NCBI GenBank assembly: GCA_021186555.1 | Contig: JAJKFL010000011.1 | Span: forward strand, 33,669,512 to 33,733,511 | Direction: 5' to 3' | Source: Reticulitermes speratus | Taxonomy: Eukaryota; Arthropoda; Insecta; Blattodea; Rhinotermitidae | DNA: 64,000 nucleotides | Part shown: positions 20,830 to 31,055 of the stretch, in pieces | Layout: every line of letters begins with the position of its first letter | Position numbering within the stretch: position 1 is the first letter of the stretch | Position numbers and translations under genes: made by a program | The notes under the pieces: model-generated | Databases searched by the model: none | Told to the model about the DNA's origin: nothing | What the model saw: only the letters and a program-made list of their open reading frames with translations

Positions 20830-20976
20830 TTTATTACATCAACCAACTCATGCACTGAAAAAACACTTTCGTAAGCTATTATAAAAAAAAAACCTACATT
20901 TTCAGCACCGAGGTGCCATCATCAGGGGCCGTTCAATACAAAGTAATGTAGATCCAACACACCAGTCTAGTTATTA
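20830..20976 (-). mobile_element. Element fragment with hammerhead-like motif H6
   Basis: Homologous to 7445-7605 (ACATCAACCAACTCATGCACTG end). The minus-strand motif (20893-20928): CUGAUGA, U, helix GGCAC/GUGCU with loop CUCG, GAAA, then AUGUAGG with the C of CAUG lost. Confidence 0.5.
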
Positions 20977-20987
20977 TGTCGCCTTTA

Positions 20988-21274
20988 GTGGCCGTGCCAT
21001 GGCTCAGGCGGTTAGTCGCCGGCCTCTCACGCGGAGGCCCGGGTTCGATCCCGGGGTCGGTCTATGTGGGATTTGTGGTGGACAAAGTGACACTGGGACA
21101 GGTTATTCCCCGAGTACTTCCGATTTACCCTGTCAATTTCAATCCACCGGTGCTCCATTACGCGGAAAAACGAAAAAAACTGATCATCTTCATCACAGGG
21201 TTGCACAATAAGCCTTAAGACTGCGGTGCGTCCGTAGCATCTGCTGCGGGACCCTTCAAAAAATAAATAAATAT
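20988..21274 (+). mobile_element. SINE-B with 11-bp target duplication
   Basis: A tRNA-like head (A box TGGCTCAGGCGGTTAGTCGC, B box GGGTTCGATCCCGGG), a body with GGACAAAGTGACACTGGGAC, and an AAATAAATAAAT tail. TGTCGCCTTTA flanks it at 20977-20987 and 21275-21285. A second copy is at 27010. Confidence 0.9.
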
Positions 21275-21285
21275 TGTCGCCTTTA

Positions 21286-21701
21286 CAGAAATGATCAAAA
21301 TATGACATTAAGACTCTAAAATACGTAAAATTAATAACCATAAATTTACAGTATTGTAAGATTAATAGTATTAACAGTATTAAAAAATGCCGTTCCAAGT
21401 GTTGCAGTTATTTGCAACTGTACGGATCACGCATGTGTCGGTCGTAGGTAGAGATCTCGTCTTGGTGTAGCGTATGCTGTGTGTGGTGTCGAGTGGTGAG
21501 GTGTAGCTCAGGAATGTGTTTTATTCAGTGCATGTGTTGGTTGATGCAATGTACAAGACGCACGGTGTGAGTAATATGAAATTTATAAATGGAGGATGTT
21601 TGAGTAAAACGTTTTTGGGGTCTGAGACAAAGGGGTAACAAGGGGTGGTAAAATTACATAATTGATACTCTTCACAGAACATTGTTAGGATGAATGTAGA
21701 G
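21286..21701. other. No recognised feature
   Basis: No gene or repeat placed. Confidence 0.4.
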
Positions 21702-22220
21702 CAGTGATATTCAACCTTGTTTTGTTCACGTACCCCCACATATAATTTCTCTTCAACTTTGTACCCCCAAAGTTGTTGGTGCATAATTCAAGTTATACAC
21801 AGTCTATAATCTACATCTAAATAAGTTAAATAAATTACATCCAAAATAATGTATTAAATAATAAGTTTTAAATGAAAAAAGGAGAATCAAGCTATTACAT
21901 AACAAATATATTATTGCCTATGTATAAAAATTAATAAAGGAACAAAGGTATTTTAGCAAAGCAAAATTATATGCACTATGTGGAATAAATGAAACTAGCC
22001 GCCCAGATAATAATCGCATAAAGGAGAGAGAAGAGAGAGAGAGAGAGAGAAATGGCGCTCCCAAATCGCATGTCCTTACGTCCGGTCTCTTGTGGCTAAC
22101 CCTAAATCTGGCCCTGATTATTCAGTGGAAATAAATATATAATTTTTTTAATTTTACGTACCCCTTAAGATGTCTTCGCGTACACCCGGGGGTACGCGTA
22201 CCCCAGGTTGAATACCACTG
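21702..22220. mobile_element. hAT-type MITE with perfect 8-bp TSD
   Basis: The ends are CAGTGATATTCAACCTTG and (rc) CAGTGGTATTCAACCTGGGG, hAT-like terminal inverted repeats. ATGTAGAG at 21694-21701 and 22221-22228 is an exact 8-bp target duplication, the hAT length. No transposase is encoded. A (GA)n stretch lies at ~22023-22050. A related copy is at 62884. Confidence 0.9.
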
Positions 22221-22439
22221 ATGTAGAGGACATGTATCATACATGGCAGGGATGACAACTGCCTGCAGAATTCCAGTCGATATGTTTTTAGAGAAGAGGC
22301 CATGTTAAAGACTGAAACTGAGATTGAAACAAAATACTGACACGGAATATAAATAAACAGCATCTAAACGTTTGAATCGATATTGGTTGCTCGAAGCAAG
22401 ATTCAAGGGCTGGCTTTGTGAATTCTGTAATAAATATTT

Positions 22440-22620
22440 TGGTTGAGCATTGCAGTCTCCAGGAATGTGATGGTCGCGTGTTTGGGTGAGTGTTTCCTGA
22501 CGTTACGAAGGAAAGTTTTGCCTTCACTCTGAACGGTCTTCTTGATCCATTTGGCCCTTGAGAATTAAGGTGATACCTTCCTTCGAAACGTCGAGAACCA
22601 CTCACCCAACGACGCGGCGT
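22440..22620. repeat. GAAACGTCG-type repeat, related to 31056 and 63660
   Basis: ACCTTCCTTCGAAACGTCGA and GACGCGGCGTCGCATC near 22573-22624 match the pattern at 31078 and, loosely, at 63797. It may belong to a second, less clear, structured motif family. Confidence 0.4.
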
Positions 22621-23093
22621 CGCATCTCAGAAACCCGGAATTTTGCTTTACTTCGTTGTGAAAACCTCAAACTTCCCAACTTTGTGTTCCTGAAAGGCAA
22701 ATACTTATATCCGGCTTAGTAACTCTTGAGTTGCTCAAAACGCGCCCTGGGCCGTCCGTTCAACGACGACTAACATGATCCTGCTGGTGGCGGAAGCTGT
22801 ACAGGGAAGTCACATCTGTTCGTGCGTCATAGCGAGCCGTGAAGACATTCTGAGATCCCGGTTCTGCATCCGTACTGTTCAAACGGAAGTCCGTTAAGAC
22901 GTAGGCACTAGTGACATGTCGATGAACACGGAAAACTCTTCGGATTGTGTTGACGTAAGAGACAAGGGCTTAACGATCATTTTTGTACTGAATACATGAG
23001 AACCTCTGCGTCTTTTGTAAAACTGGATATCTTATATTTGTCCTTGGAACCGCTAGAACAAGGTTGTGTAATATCAGGTAGTTCTCAATTAAA
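22621..23093. other. No recognised feature
   Basis: No gene or repeat placed. Confidence 0.4.
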
Positions 23094-23614
23094 ACAAGAC
23101 AGGCAATTTTCGTATAACTTAATATTGAGGCGCGTTCGCGTAACCATTGTTGCCGTGGAATAGCAATAAGCATTACATATTCTAAGTGTGTGTCTGTAGC
23201 CTTAGTTATGCAGCATGCAAAGCGCATGCGCCGTATTATATTGTCATCTGTGGCCTGTCTGGCTCTACAATATTTTTCCACATTATCTCATAACAGTTAC
23301 GATTTTCGGAACAAAATGCTATTGAACATAAAATGTGTGTTTTGAGTTTCTGTACAACTTTTCTCTGAATATTTCTCATTATAAGAAGAATTCAGCGACA
23401 TATTATCATAAATGTACATAGGTCTTCGTGTAAAGTACCCGTTATTCTTTTCGATTTTAATGAAACTTGAATTTTCTCTACAGATTTTCGGAAATACTCG
23501 AATATTAAATTTCATGAAAATCCATCCAGTGGGAGACGAGTTGTTCCACGTAGACGGACAGACAGACATGACGAAGCTAATAATCGCTCTTCGCATTATG
23601 CGAACGAGCCTAAA
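23094..23614 (+). repeat. Dispersed repeat R, copy 3
   Basis: Same orientation as copy 1: ACAAGACAGGCAATTTTCG at the start, GGACAGACAGACATGACGAA at the end, and GAGATAATGTGG-type block (inverted) in the middle. Confidence 0.7.
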
Positions 23615-23744
23615 AATGAGTTTTATAGAAATAAGATGTTAGTGTGTGGATTAAATTCACCTAGCACAGGATAGTGACCAATAGCAGACTGTGTTCAGTA
23701 CAGTAACGATTCTTCGGGTTGCATCTCCAGACTGTGTGGTCTAC

Positions 23745-24072
23745 TAGTGTAACGTGACTTTGGTATGTGATTTCCACTGTATTCTGTGGTTGTTATCTGT
23801 TTTCTGCTTTACTTGCATGTTTGCGTAATTCTGCGCTCTGGGTTAATCCTTTAATTTCTGAAGGGCGCTAGCTATACGCATGTGGGTGCGTGTGCGTGTG
23901 TGTGTTTAAATTCCTCACTACGTACTGGCTTGGGCGTACAGCTAGCGCCCTTCAGATTAAAAATTTAAATTAAAGGATTAACACAGAGCGCAGAATTACG
24001 GGAACGTACAAGTAAAGCAGAAAACAGATAACAACCACAGAATACAGTGTAAAGTCACATACCAAGTATCAT
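23745..24072. mobile_element. Foldback with ~135-bp arms
   Basis: The arms at 23745-23879 and 23938-24072 pair (GAAGGGCGCTAGCT / AGCTAGCGCCCTTC; TGGTTGTTATCTGTTTTCTG and its complement). The loop carries a (TG)n stretch. No coding sequence. It has no hammerhead-like motif. Confidence 0.8.
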
Positions 24073-24263
24073 TACATTAGTACAACAAACAGTTTGTATA
24101 TGAAGGGGGCCATATCATTATGATACGAGGCTTAGTGACGTATCGCATATGAAACATATGAGATTATGCTACAGGCTTTTTTAATGTTTTGTTTTATTCA
24201 AACAAGTTTTAAGTGTATTTGTTATATGTACAACTTTGGTATCCCTTAGTTTCTGTAAATAAC

Positions 24264-24399
24264 TAATAAATGATATAACTTATATATTTTCTGTTTTTTT
24301 TTATATTTGAGTGCTGCCTGATGATGGCCACACAAACAGGCCGAAACATGTAGCAGTCACACAGTAAATTTCAGGAAAAAACAATAGTTACGTGCATTT
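24264..24399 (+). repeat. Duplicated segment with hammerhead-like motif H7, left copy
   Basis: H7 (24311-24360) is one of the best motifs: outer stem GUGCUGC with GCAGUCAC (one bulged U), CUGAUGA, U, helix GGCC/GGCC, GAAA, CAUG, UA. The whole 136-bp segment recurs at 24808-24945, on the other side of a SINE-C. Confidence 0.7.
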
Positions 24400-24402
24400 T
24401 TT

Positions 24403-24807
24403 TTTCCAATGGCTCGACAGCCCCTTGGGGGCCTAGGCCACCTCATTTTTCGACGCTTCACGATCACACACTTTTTAGACACACCACACTCGGTAGGACT
24501 CCTCTGGATGAGTGATCAGCTCGTCGCAGAGACCTCTACCTGACAACACACAACACTCACAAGAGACAGACATCCATGCCCCCGGTGGGGATTTTTTTTT
24601 TTTTGTCTGTCCGGGGTTTTTTCCCTTTGATCCATTTTTGTACTGGTTAAATCCTTTCGTCCTTCATGTCACTTTACGTTCCATATTACCGTCCTTACAA
24701 CAAACACAACACAAACATCCATGCCCCCGGTGGGATTCGAACCCACGATCCCAGTAAGCGAGCGGCCGAAGACCCACGCCTTAGACCGCACGACCACTGG
24801 GATCGGC
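24403..24807 (-). mobile_element. Composite SINE-C: head + body 1 + body 2
   Basis: On the minus strand a complete head (GCCGATCCCAGTGGTCGTGC) is followed by body 1, ending in an A-run, and then, from the repeated CCCACCGGGGGCATGGATGT junction, by body 2. Both bodies start at the same point just after the B box. It lies between two copies of a 136-bp segment. Confidence 0.8.
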
Positions 24808-24945
24808 AATAAATGACATACATTTATATATTTTCGGTTTTTTATATTTGAGTGCTGCCTGATGATGGCCACATAAACAGGCCGAAACATGTAGCAGTCG
24901 CAGAGTAAAGTTCAGTAAAGAAACATTAGTTACGTCCGTGCGGGT
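24808..24945 (+). repeat. Duplicated segment with hammerhead-like motif H8, right copy
   Basis: Same as 24264-24399 with a few substitutions. H8 (24852-24901) keeps CUGAUGA, U, GGCC/GGCC, GAAA, CAUG, UA and the GCUGC/GCAG outer stem. Confidence 0.7.
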
Positions 24946-25665
24946 AATTACTGTGTTCACACGTCGAATGGGCTATGCGAGTTCTGCTGGGAAATCCTAA
25001 TCACGTGTGTCGACTTGTTTGTTTGGTTACAGGTGTTCTTTAAGAAGTAAAAAAGAACACCTGTTATGGACACCGCGTTCTTCCATCTGCCTGTCCGTCT
25101 GTGACGTATTATCGGCGATTAATCTGCTTGTCCGATTTTCATGAAATGTGGTGTAAGAACTATTTACGAAAACTTGCCTAGCAAGGCTGATTTTAGCGAA
25201 CATCTGCTGAGAGCCAGTGACGATTTAGTTGGGGGTGTAAGTTAACTTCTACCCGTACTGTCCACATTTCTTGATCGATTTCGGCGAAATTCGGTGTAGA
25301 AGATATAATACCATGCCGTTGAGTAATTTTGATTTTCCTGAAAGTCTGTGAAGTGAAAGCCATATTTTACTTAAGGGTGCAAATGAAATTTCGCCCATAA
25401 TATATACACACCTTTTCGACTGATTTGGATACAATTCGGTGCTTGAGATGTCCACAAAAATTTAATCACGGACGGTGACTTCTGTGAAAATCGAGCCTTA
25501 CTTTGCTTCACAGCGTAAATGAATTTCTACCGGCGTTTTCAAATTTGTTGCCCAATTTGGACGAAATTTGTTACAACAGATCTGCACGAAATACTGTCGA
25601 GCAGTCTTCAGTTACGTGCAAGTCGGCTCAACGACGGCGAACTTTCCTTACGCGCATAAATATTT
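24946..25665. repeat. Degenerate ~125-bp tandem motif, plus small hairpin
   Basis: From ~25075 four spaced copies of a GATTT-N-GAAATT(T/C)GGT pattern occur (near 25135, 25277, 25421, 25555), each preceded by a GT-rich or TGTCC block. This resembles part of repeat R. A perfect 11-bp hairpin (ACAGGTGTTCT/AGAACACCTGT) lies at 25030-25065. No protein recognised. Confidence 0.45.
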
Positions 25666-26393
25666 ACATTTAGGTGTGTACCGTGACACCATATGACATT
25701 TAGGTGTGTACCGTGACACCATATGACATTTAGGTGTGTACCGTGACACCATATGACATTTAGGTGTGTACCGTGACACCATATGACATTTAGGTGTGTA
25801 CCGTGACACCATATGACATTTAGGTGTGTACCGTGACACCATATGACATTTAGGTGTGTACCGTGACACCATATGACATTTAGGTGTGTACCGTGACACC
25901 ATATGACATTTAGGTGTGTACCGTGACACCATATGACATTTAGGTGTGTATCGTGACACCATATGACATTTAGGTGTGTACCGTGACATCATATGACATT
26001 TAGGTGTGTACCGTGACACCATATGACATTTAGGTGTGTACCGTGGCACCATATGACATTTAGGTGTGTACCGTGACACCATATGACATTTAGGTGTGTA
26101 CCGTGACACCATATGACATTTAGGTGTGTACCGTGACACCATATGACATTTAGGTGTGTATCGTGACACCATATGACATTTAGGTGTGTACCGTGACACC
26201 ATATGACATTTAGGTGTGTACCGTGACACCATATGACATTTAGGTGTGTACCGTGACACCATATGACATTTAGGTGTGTACCGTGACACCATATGACATT
26301 TAGGTGTGTACCGTGACACCATATGACATTTAGGTGTGTACCGTGACACCATATGACATTTAGGTGTGTACCGTGCCACCATATGACATTTTG
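25666..26393. repeat. 30-bp minisatellite, ~24 copies, nearly homogeneous
   Basis: The unit ACATTTAGGTGTGTACCGTG... repeats at exactly 30 bases with only five point variants. Because 30 is a multiple of three, the minus strand stays open for 244 codons as a decapeptide repeat (MVSRYTPKCH). Two of the five variants are synonymous in that frame, so there is no sign of coding selection. Confidence 0.95.
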
Positions 26394-26605
26394 AAAGTAA
26401 ACAACACCCTGTTAACCTTTGTGTACTGCGTCATATAGCACAGCATTCGCAATTTTGTTACTGACCGTACCGACAATTTTGGCTCGTTTATGGGATATTT
26501 GGAAACAACCCTAACAAATCAAAATTCCATTCATAAATTAAGAGCAGACTGAAGGCAGGGAATGCTTGCAGAATCTTCTGTCTTCCAGTTTGCTATCCAA
26601 AAAAT
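26394..26605. other. No recognised feature
   Basis: Possibly a further, decayed upstream part of LINE-W; I cannot confirm it. Confidence 0.3.
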
Positions 26606-27010
26606 ATGAAGAGTAAGATATACAGAACTGTAATTTTGCCTGTTGTTTTGTATAGGTGTGATACTTGGTCTCTCACACTGAGGGAGGAACATAGGCTGAG
26701 GGTGTTCGAGAATAGGGTGCTGAGGAGGATATTTGGGCCTAAGAGGGACGAGGTAACAGGGAAGTGGAGAAGACTACATAACGAGGAACTTAATGATCTG
26801 TACTCATCACCAAATATTATTTGGGTGATCAAATCAAGAAACATGAGATGGGCGGGGCATGTTGCACGTATTGGGGACAGGAGAGGTGCATACAGGATTT
26901 TGGTGGGGAGACCTGATGGAAAGAGACCACTTGGAAGACATAGGTGTAGATGGGAGGATAATATTAAAATGGATCTTCAAGAAGTGGAATGGGGAGGCAT
27001 GTACTGGATA
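26606..27010 (+). pseudogene. LINE-W reverse transcriptase C-terminal end (5'-truncated)
   Basis: 135 codons remain open and show the typical C-terminal tail of non-LTR retrotransposon ORF2 proteins: an initial YR/ILPVVLY segment, [27 protein letters not shown] motif (here [18 protein letters not shown]), [20 protein letters not shown] and [10 protein letters not shown]. The catalytic RT palm (YxDD) is absent because of 5' truncation. The reading frame is interrupted by a SINE-B at 27010; the remaining codons and 3' UTR continue at 27306-27455. Confidence 0.85.
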
Positions 27011-27296
27011 ATGGCCGTGCCATGGCTCAGGCGGTTAGTCGCCGGCCTCTCACCACGGAGGCCCGGGTTCGATCCCAGGTCAAGTCCATGTGAGATTTGT
27101 GGTGGACAAAGTGGCACTGGGACAGGTTTTTCTCCGAGTTGTCGGTTTTCCTCTGTCGATTTCGTTCCACTGGTGCTCCATTACTTGTAAAACTTGGTAA
27201 AAAAACTGCTCATCTTCATCACAGGGGTTGCACAAGAAGCCTTAAGGCTGCGGTGCGTCCGTAGCATCAGCTGCGGGGCCCCCTCACAAAAAAAAA
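27010..27296 (+). mobile_element. SINE-B inserted in LINE-W, 9-bp TSD
   Basis: Head ATGGCCGTGCCATGGCTCAG, B box GGGTTCGATCCCAGG, body as at 20988, A-run tail. GTACTGGAT flanks it at 27001-27009 and 27297-27305. Without it, the LINE-W reading continues in frame across the duplication. Confidence 0.92.
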
Positions 27297-27305
27297 GTAC
27301 TGGAT

Positions 27306-27455
27306 TGATATGGCTCAAGATAGGTACAGGTGGCGGGCTGTTGTGAGTGCGGTAATGGACTTTCGGGTTCCATAAAATGCGGGAAATTTCTTGACTAGCT
27401 GAGGACCTGTTAGCTTCTCAAGAAGGACTGTGCTACGTGGAGTTAGTTATGGTAG
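27306..27455 (+). mobile_element. LINE-W 3' end, continuation
   Basis: It carries the final codons (GGCTCAAGATAGGTACAGG...) and the 3' UTR (AATTTCTTGACTAGCTGAGG, CTTCTCAAGAAGGACTGTGC) of the copy starting at 26606. Confidence 0.8.
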
Positions 27456-27725
27456 TTGACCTTGGAAAGACACAAATCAGGAACCTACAGGACGGGTTTT
27501 GAAGTCTGGACCTTATGTTCAACGCAGCCGGTGTTGATCAAGTGTTTAGCATTTCCACGTGTACCTGCTTCATCCAGACTTGCGAGGCTGTGTGGATTGG
27601 GACGAGGTAAATGACCCAACGGCCAGATATATTGCCTTGTAGTCTGGAGCTACCGTTTCGAATACCCGCCGGTACCCTTTACATATTTTAATCAGTCCCT
27701 CGACACCAGTGTCTGACCTTATCTG

Positions 27726-27727
<2 letters not shown>

Positions 27728-27761
<34 letters not shown>
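27728..27761. repeat. Homopolymer of 34 C
   Basis: An uninterrupted poly-C run. The opposite strand is poly-G and could form quadruplex structure. Run length may be misread in the assembly. A second run of ~17 C lies near 28130. Confidence 0.9.
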
Positions 27762-27762
<1 letters not shown>

Positions 27763-28125
27763 CTGTGATCGCCTTCACGTTCCGTTTATGCTACGTAACG
27801 CGGACCCAGCTGAATGCCCCAACTGTCACAGAGCGTGGAAACTAAATGTGTTATACCATGTGCACTTATGTAGGAACAGCTGGAGGTCTGCTAATTACAT
27901 GCTGTGTACAGTCACGACAAATGAAATTGCACTTTTATACAATACGGCTTTTACATAAATAATAAATAAATAAATAAAATAAATAAATAATGTGAAATAA
28001 ATACAACTTTTATTCTTCCGTATATTTTGAGTGTATATGATAACTTGAAAGAACATGTTGGGCATATAATTTCGCCCTTGACCCTCGAAAGGACAACTTC
28101 TACGACAGTAGCGTAGATAACCTCT

Positions 28126-28330
28126 CAGGCCCCCCCCCCCCCCCGCAATTGGTTAATTTTCGTCCTCCTTATAATTATTAACGAAGTTACATCGAAATCT
28201 CGTAACAGGGATACAGAATACTGCGTTATGACAGAACAACGGAATTCAATGTGAAAGAACCAACAATAAAGTTTAGTATTCTGTACGTTTGCTCGCCCCC
28301 ACCTGCGCCGTGGGGTCCCAGGGGGGCCTT
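28126..28330 (+). repeat. Dispersed repeat, partner at 48757
   Basis: GTATTCTGTACGTTT, AATACTGC(G/C)TTATG and TATAATTATTA blocks appear in the same order at 48757-48925. Both copies begin near a C-rich CAGG... end; a hAT-like MITE is possible. Confidence 0.45.
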
Positions 28331-28626
28331 AATGCGGTACTGGATTACGATATGCGTGTCTGCTTAAAATTCTAAATTGTGCACACATGGAGTATGTATG
28401 TGTTTACTTTGCTTCTCAGTATAAACAGCGTTAATCGATTGGCCTTTTCCGACGTAATGTAGTTACTGTGATGTAGGAGTCAGGTTTTTATACAGTGTAA
28501 TTTGTATTGTCTGGCGTAATGTTGGGGAGAGCGGCGGATAACTGAGAAACACGGGTAATCCAAAACATGTATTTATTGAGCCACGAACAAAAAAAAAAAA
28601 ATAAAGCTGTAATTTATTTATTATGT

Positions 28627-28820
28627 GCCGATCCCGGTGGCCGCGCGGTCTAAAGCGTGGGTCTGCGACCGTTCGCTTGCTGGGGTTGCGGGTTCGAATC
28701 CCGTCGGAGGCGTGAATGTCTGTCTCTTGTGAGCGTTGTGTGTTGTCAGGTAGAGGTCTCTGCAACGGGCTGATAACTCGTCCAGAGGAGTCTTAGGGCT
28801 GTTGCGCCATGTAAAAAATA
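28627..28820 (+). mobile_element. SINE-C with 13-bp TSD and 3' deletion
   Basis: Head GCCGATCCCGGTGGCCGCGC, B box GGGTTCGAATCCCGTC, body 2, then a jump from GAGGAGTC to TTAGGGCTGTTGCGCCATG. AATTTATTTATTA flanks it at 28611-28623 and 28821-28833. Confidence 0.85.
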
Positions 28821-28833
28821 AATTTATTTATTA

Positions 28834-29296
28834 CATATGTAATACATACATTGCTTACGGTTATTGTAAACAGTTCGTGATTTTTGTTTGTGTTGAGGAT
28901 TTTGTTCTAGCACTCAGCGCTCAATCACGTTTTCTCCCACCGTCGTCTTTAGTCATTAGCAATTTAAGTTGTGCGTGGATAACCCAGTGTACACTCTATA
29001 CTGTTTATATTAACTTCGGTCTCCAAAAGGTCAAGTGACTACTTGAACGATTTTTGGACTGCTTTATTCTTGAATATAGGACAGACAGGTTGTCCCGAAA
29101 CATCGGTAACTACCAATCTACGCTGCCTAACATCCTACAAGAACAAAGATCTCATTTAAACCGCGGCGGAAGCCCTGATGTCACTCAGGAGTACCAACTT
29201 CGTAACCACGATGTTTGATTCGAGAAATATGAAGTGGATAGACAGACGTAGCTGAAAGTACGAGCGAATTACGAGAGTTTCTAAAGAGTTGATAAA
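28834..29296. other. No recognised gene
   Basis: AGATCTCAT...CGCGGCGGAAGCC near 29148-29175 recurs at ~50238-50270, marking another short dispersed sequence. Confidence 0.4.
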
Positions 29297-29479
29297 CAGC
29301 GATAATCTAGGATGTGATACCGTGTAGTTTGGTAGATAGACACCAAAGTTTCGGAAGAATCTACTGCCTAAATTGTTATACCATCTGTCTTCTACCCCGA
29401 AAACGGAGGCAGCAGTTTCGATCAATACGTTTGTACCTATCTGCCAAACTACACGGCGTCACATCCTAGATGATCGCTG
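29297..29479. mobile_element. Foldback with 43-bp arms
   Basis: The arms at 29297-29339 and 29437-29479 pair with two mismatches (TCTAGGATGTGA / TCACATCCTAGA; GTGTAGTTTGG / CCAAACTACAC). The loop holds CGAAAACGGAGGCAGCAG, reminiscent of the sequence at 31065. Confidence 0.75.
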
Positions 29480-29683
29480 TATGTACGTCAAATCTGACGT
29501 ATTAATGAACATACGGATTTCGTACCATGAAGTTCGTTGACGAGCTTAACAACAGTCAGCGTCTGAAGAAAGAGTCTGTACCCTTCCCGAAATGCGCAGT
29601 AGTTACGTTCCGGAAGGTCCGGCGCAAGGCCAATTTTGCGCAAGTCGGATTTCAGTGCGCAAATAAGGTAATAAAGTTAATGT

Positions 29684-29848
29684 TATCCCATTACAGGCCT
29701 GGACAGGCCCCCGGGATTTCAGGAGGGTGAGGCTCCCAGAATTCCAGACAATCGGCACATGAAGATGTTAAAGCTGTCAGCCTTACGCGCCGACCGTCTT
29801 TACCCCCAGGAAATATTCCTGGTACTCATTTCTGAGTACACATTTGGT
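29684..29848 (-). mobile_element. SINE-A 3' portion
   Basis: The minus strand runs from the GAGTACCAGGAATATTTCC block to CAGGCCTGTAATGGGATAAC. The tRNA-like head is missing. Confidence 0.7.
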
Positions 29849-30390
29849 CAACTATATATGTTTATAAACTAATTGAAATCCAAACTCTAACACACTGGAA
29901 CCTGATCGGCCACAGCATGACCGCCCCTCCGCTTGTGTTATCGCCCAGCAGTATTCTTCCGCCACGTTCGTCTCATTGCCCCTTCATTCCCACAAGGAGA
30001 AATTCGGCTTGCATTTTAAAAATCTTATTTAATTTTCTTTTGCATTTTTTAAATTGCTTAAGTCTGAAATTGCGTAACTTGAAATAGGGTAAGTCGGGGA
30101 AATTGTGTAGTTAGTCTTTCGGGAAGTCAATAAGCCATTTGTTGACACCCGGCAGTTACGGACTTCAGTTAAACTGGCTGAGCCGTAAGCATGTTACTGC
30201 ATGCCCTACCTTTATGTACCTGGGCCAGATATTGTGCGTAATATTCAATACAAGTATTAGCACATTTTACACTAATTAAGGCCACTCTACTGATCACATA
30301 CACAAATCTCGAAGGACAGTGTTGCCAAATCATTATTTGTTTTGAGTTGTTTATAAACAACAGCATTTACAGGCATATTCAGATATTGAA
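29849..30390. other. No recognised feature
   Basis: No gene or repeat placed. Confidence 0.4.
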
Positions 30391-30660
30391 CATGGTAAAG
30401 GTAAAGTTGTTCCCTTGCAAGCCATGAAGACTTAAGGGGGGCGTAGAAGTATTGGTCCACTCCTTCTTAAACTCGACACCCGATGGAGGTGACACCCCGA
30501 CCGCTTTATTCCCGGGGAAAGACCCCTGGTACCCATTAAATATTAGGCTTTTTGGGCCCCAGAAAATGTGTAGACGTTTTTGGAGAAGAGAAAAACCGGA
30601 ATTCGAACCTCGATCATCCAGCCCGTACCTCGTCACTGTACTGACTTAACAGTCTAAGTT
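30391..30660 (-). mobile_element. SINE-D, head partly lost
   Basis: The minus strand has the head remnant at ~30600-30655 (rc of CTCGTCACTGTACTGACTTA), then GGGGCCCAAAAAGCC-like and GGAATAAAGCGGTCGGGGTG blocks, and the tail at AGGTAAAGTTGTTCCCTTGC. Confidence 0.65.
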
Positions 30661-31055
30661 CCACTGAGCTTAGCACAATAAGCAAATACAGTAAGTGCTG
30701 CTTCTATCCACAGTGATTTATTTCGGTAAAGGTGGACGCAGATTACCGCCTCAAATATATCTTTCACTAATTTTATTTTCTGCTCCTCCTCATAACTACT
30801 TGCTGGCATGTATAAAGTCGGAATAACGACATAGCAGTGAACCTTAGCCTTTGATAAGTGTGGTCATGTTTGTTGATGCATGTTCAGTAGATGTCTCTGC
30901 TGAACAGTTTGTTTAACGATGCGGAATCAATTGTAGTTTCTGTTGAGTGTCGACACTGAAAGGAAATCTGGAGATGTTTCAAGTCTCCTGGAGTATTACG
31001 CCGTGTCGACTGGTAAATGTTCAGGAGCTACAGCCAAAGCACATTGCTAGACCCT
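30661..31055. other. No recognised feature
   Basis: No gene or repeat placed. Confidence 0.4.

Noticed and set aside
22023..22050. (GA)n as an independent microsatellite locus of interest
   Set aside because: It is an internal part of the hAT MITE and is also present, shorter, in the copy at 62884.
25648..26382. 244-codon ORF on the minus strand (decapeptide repeat)
   Set aside because: The 30-bp tandem unit is divisible by three and lacks a stop in this frame; point variants show no bias against amino-acid change.
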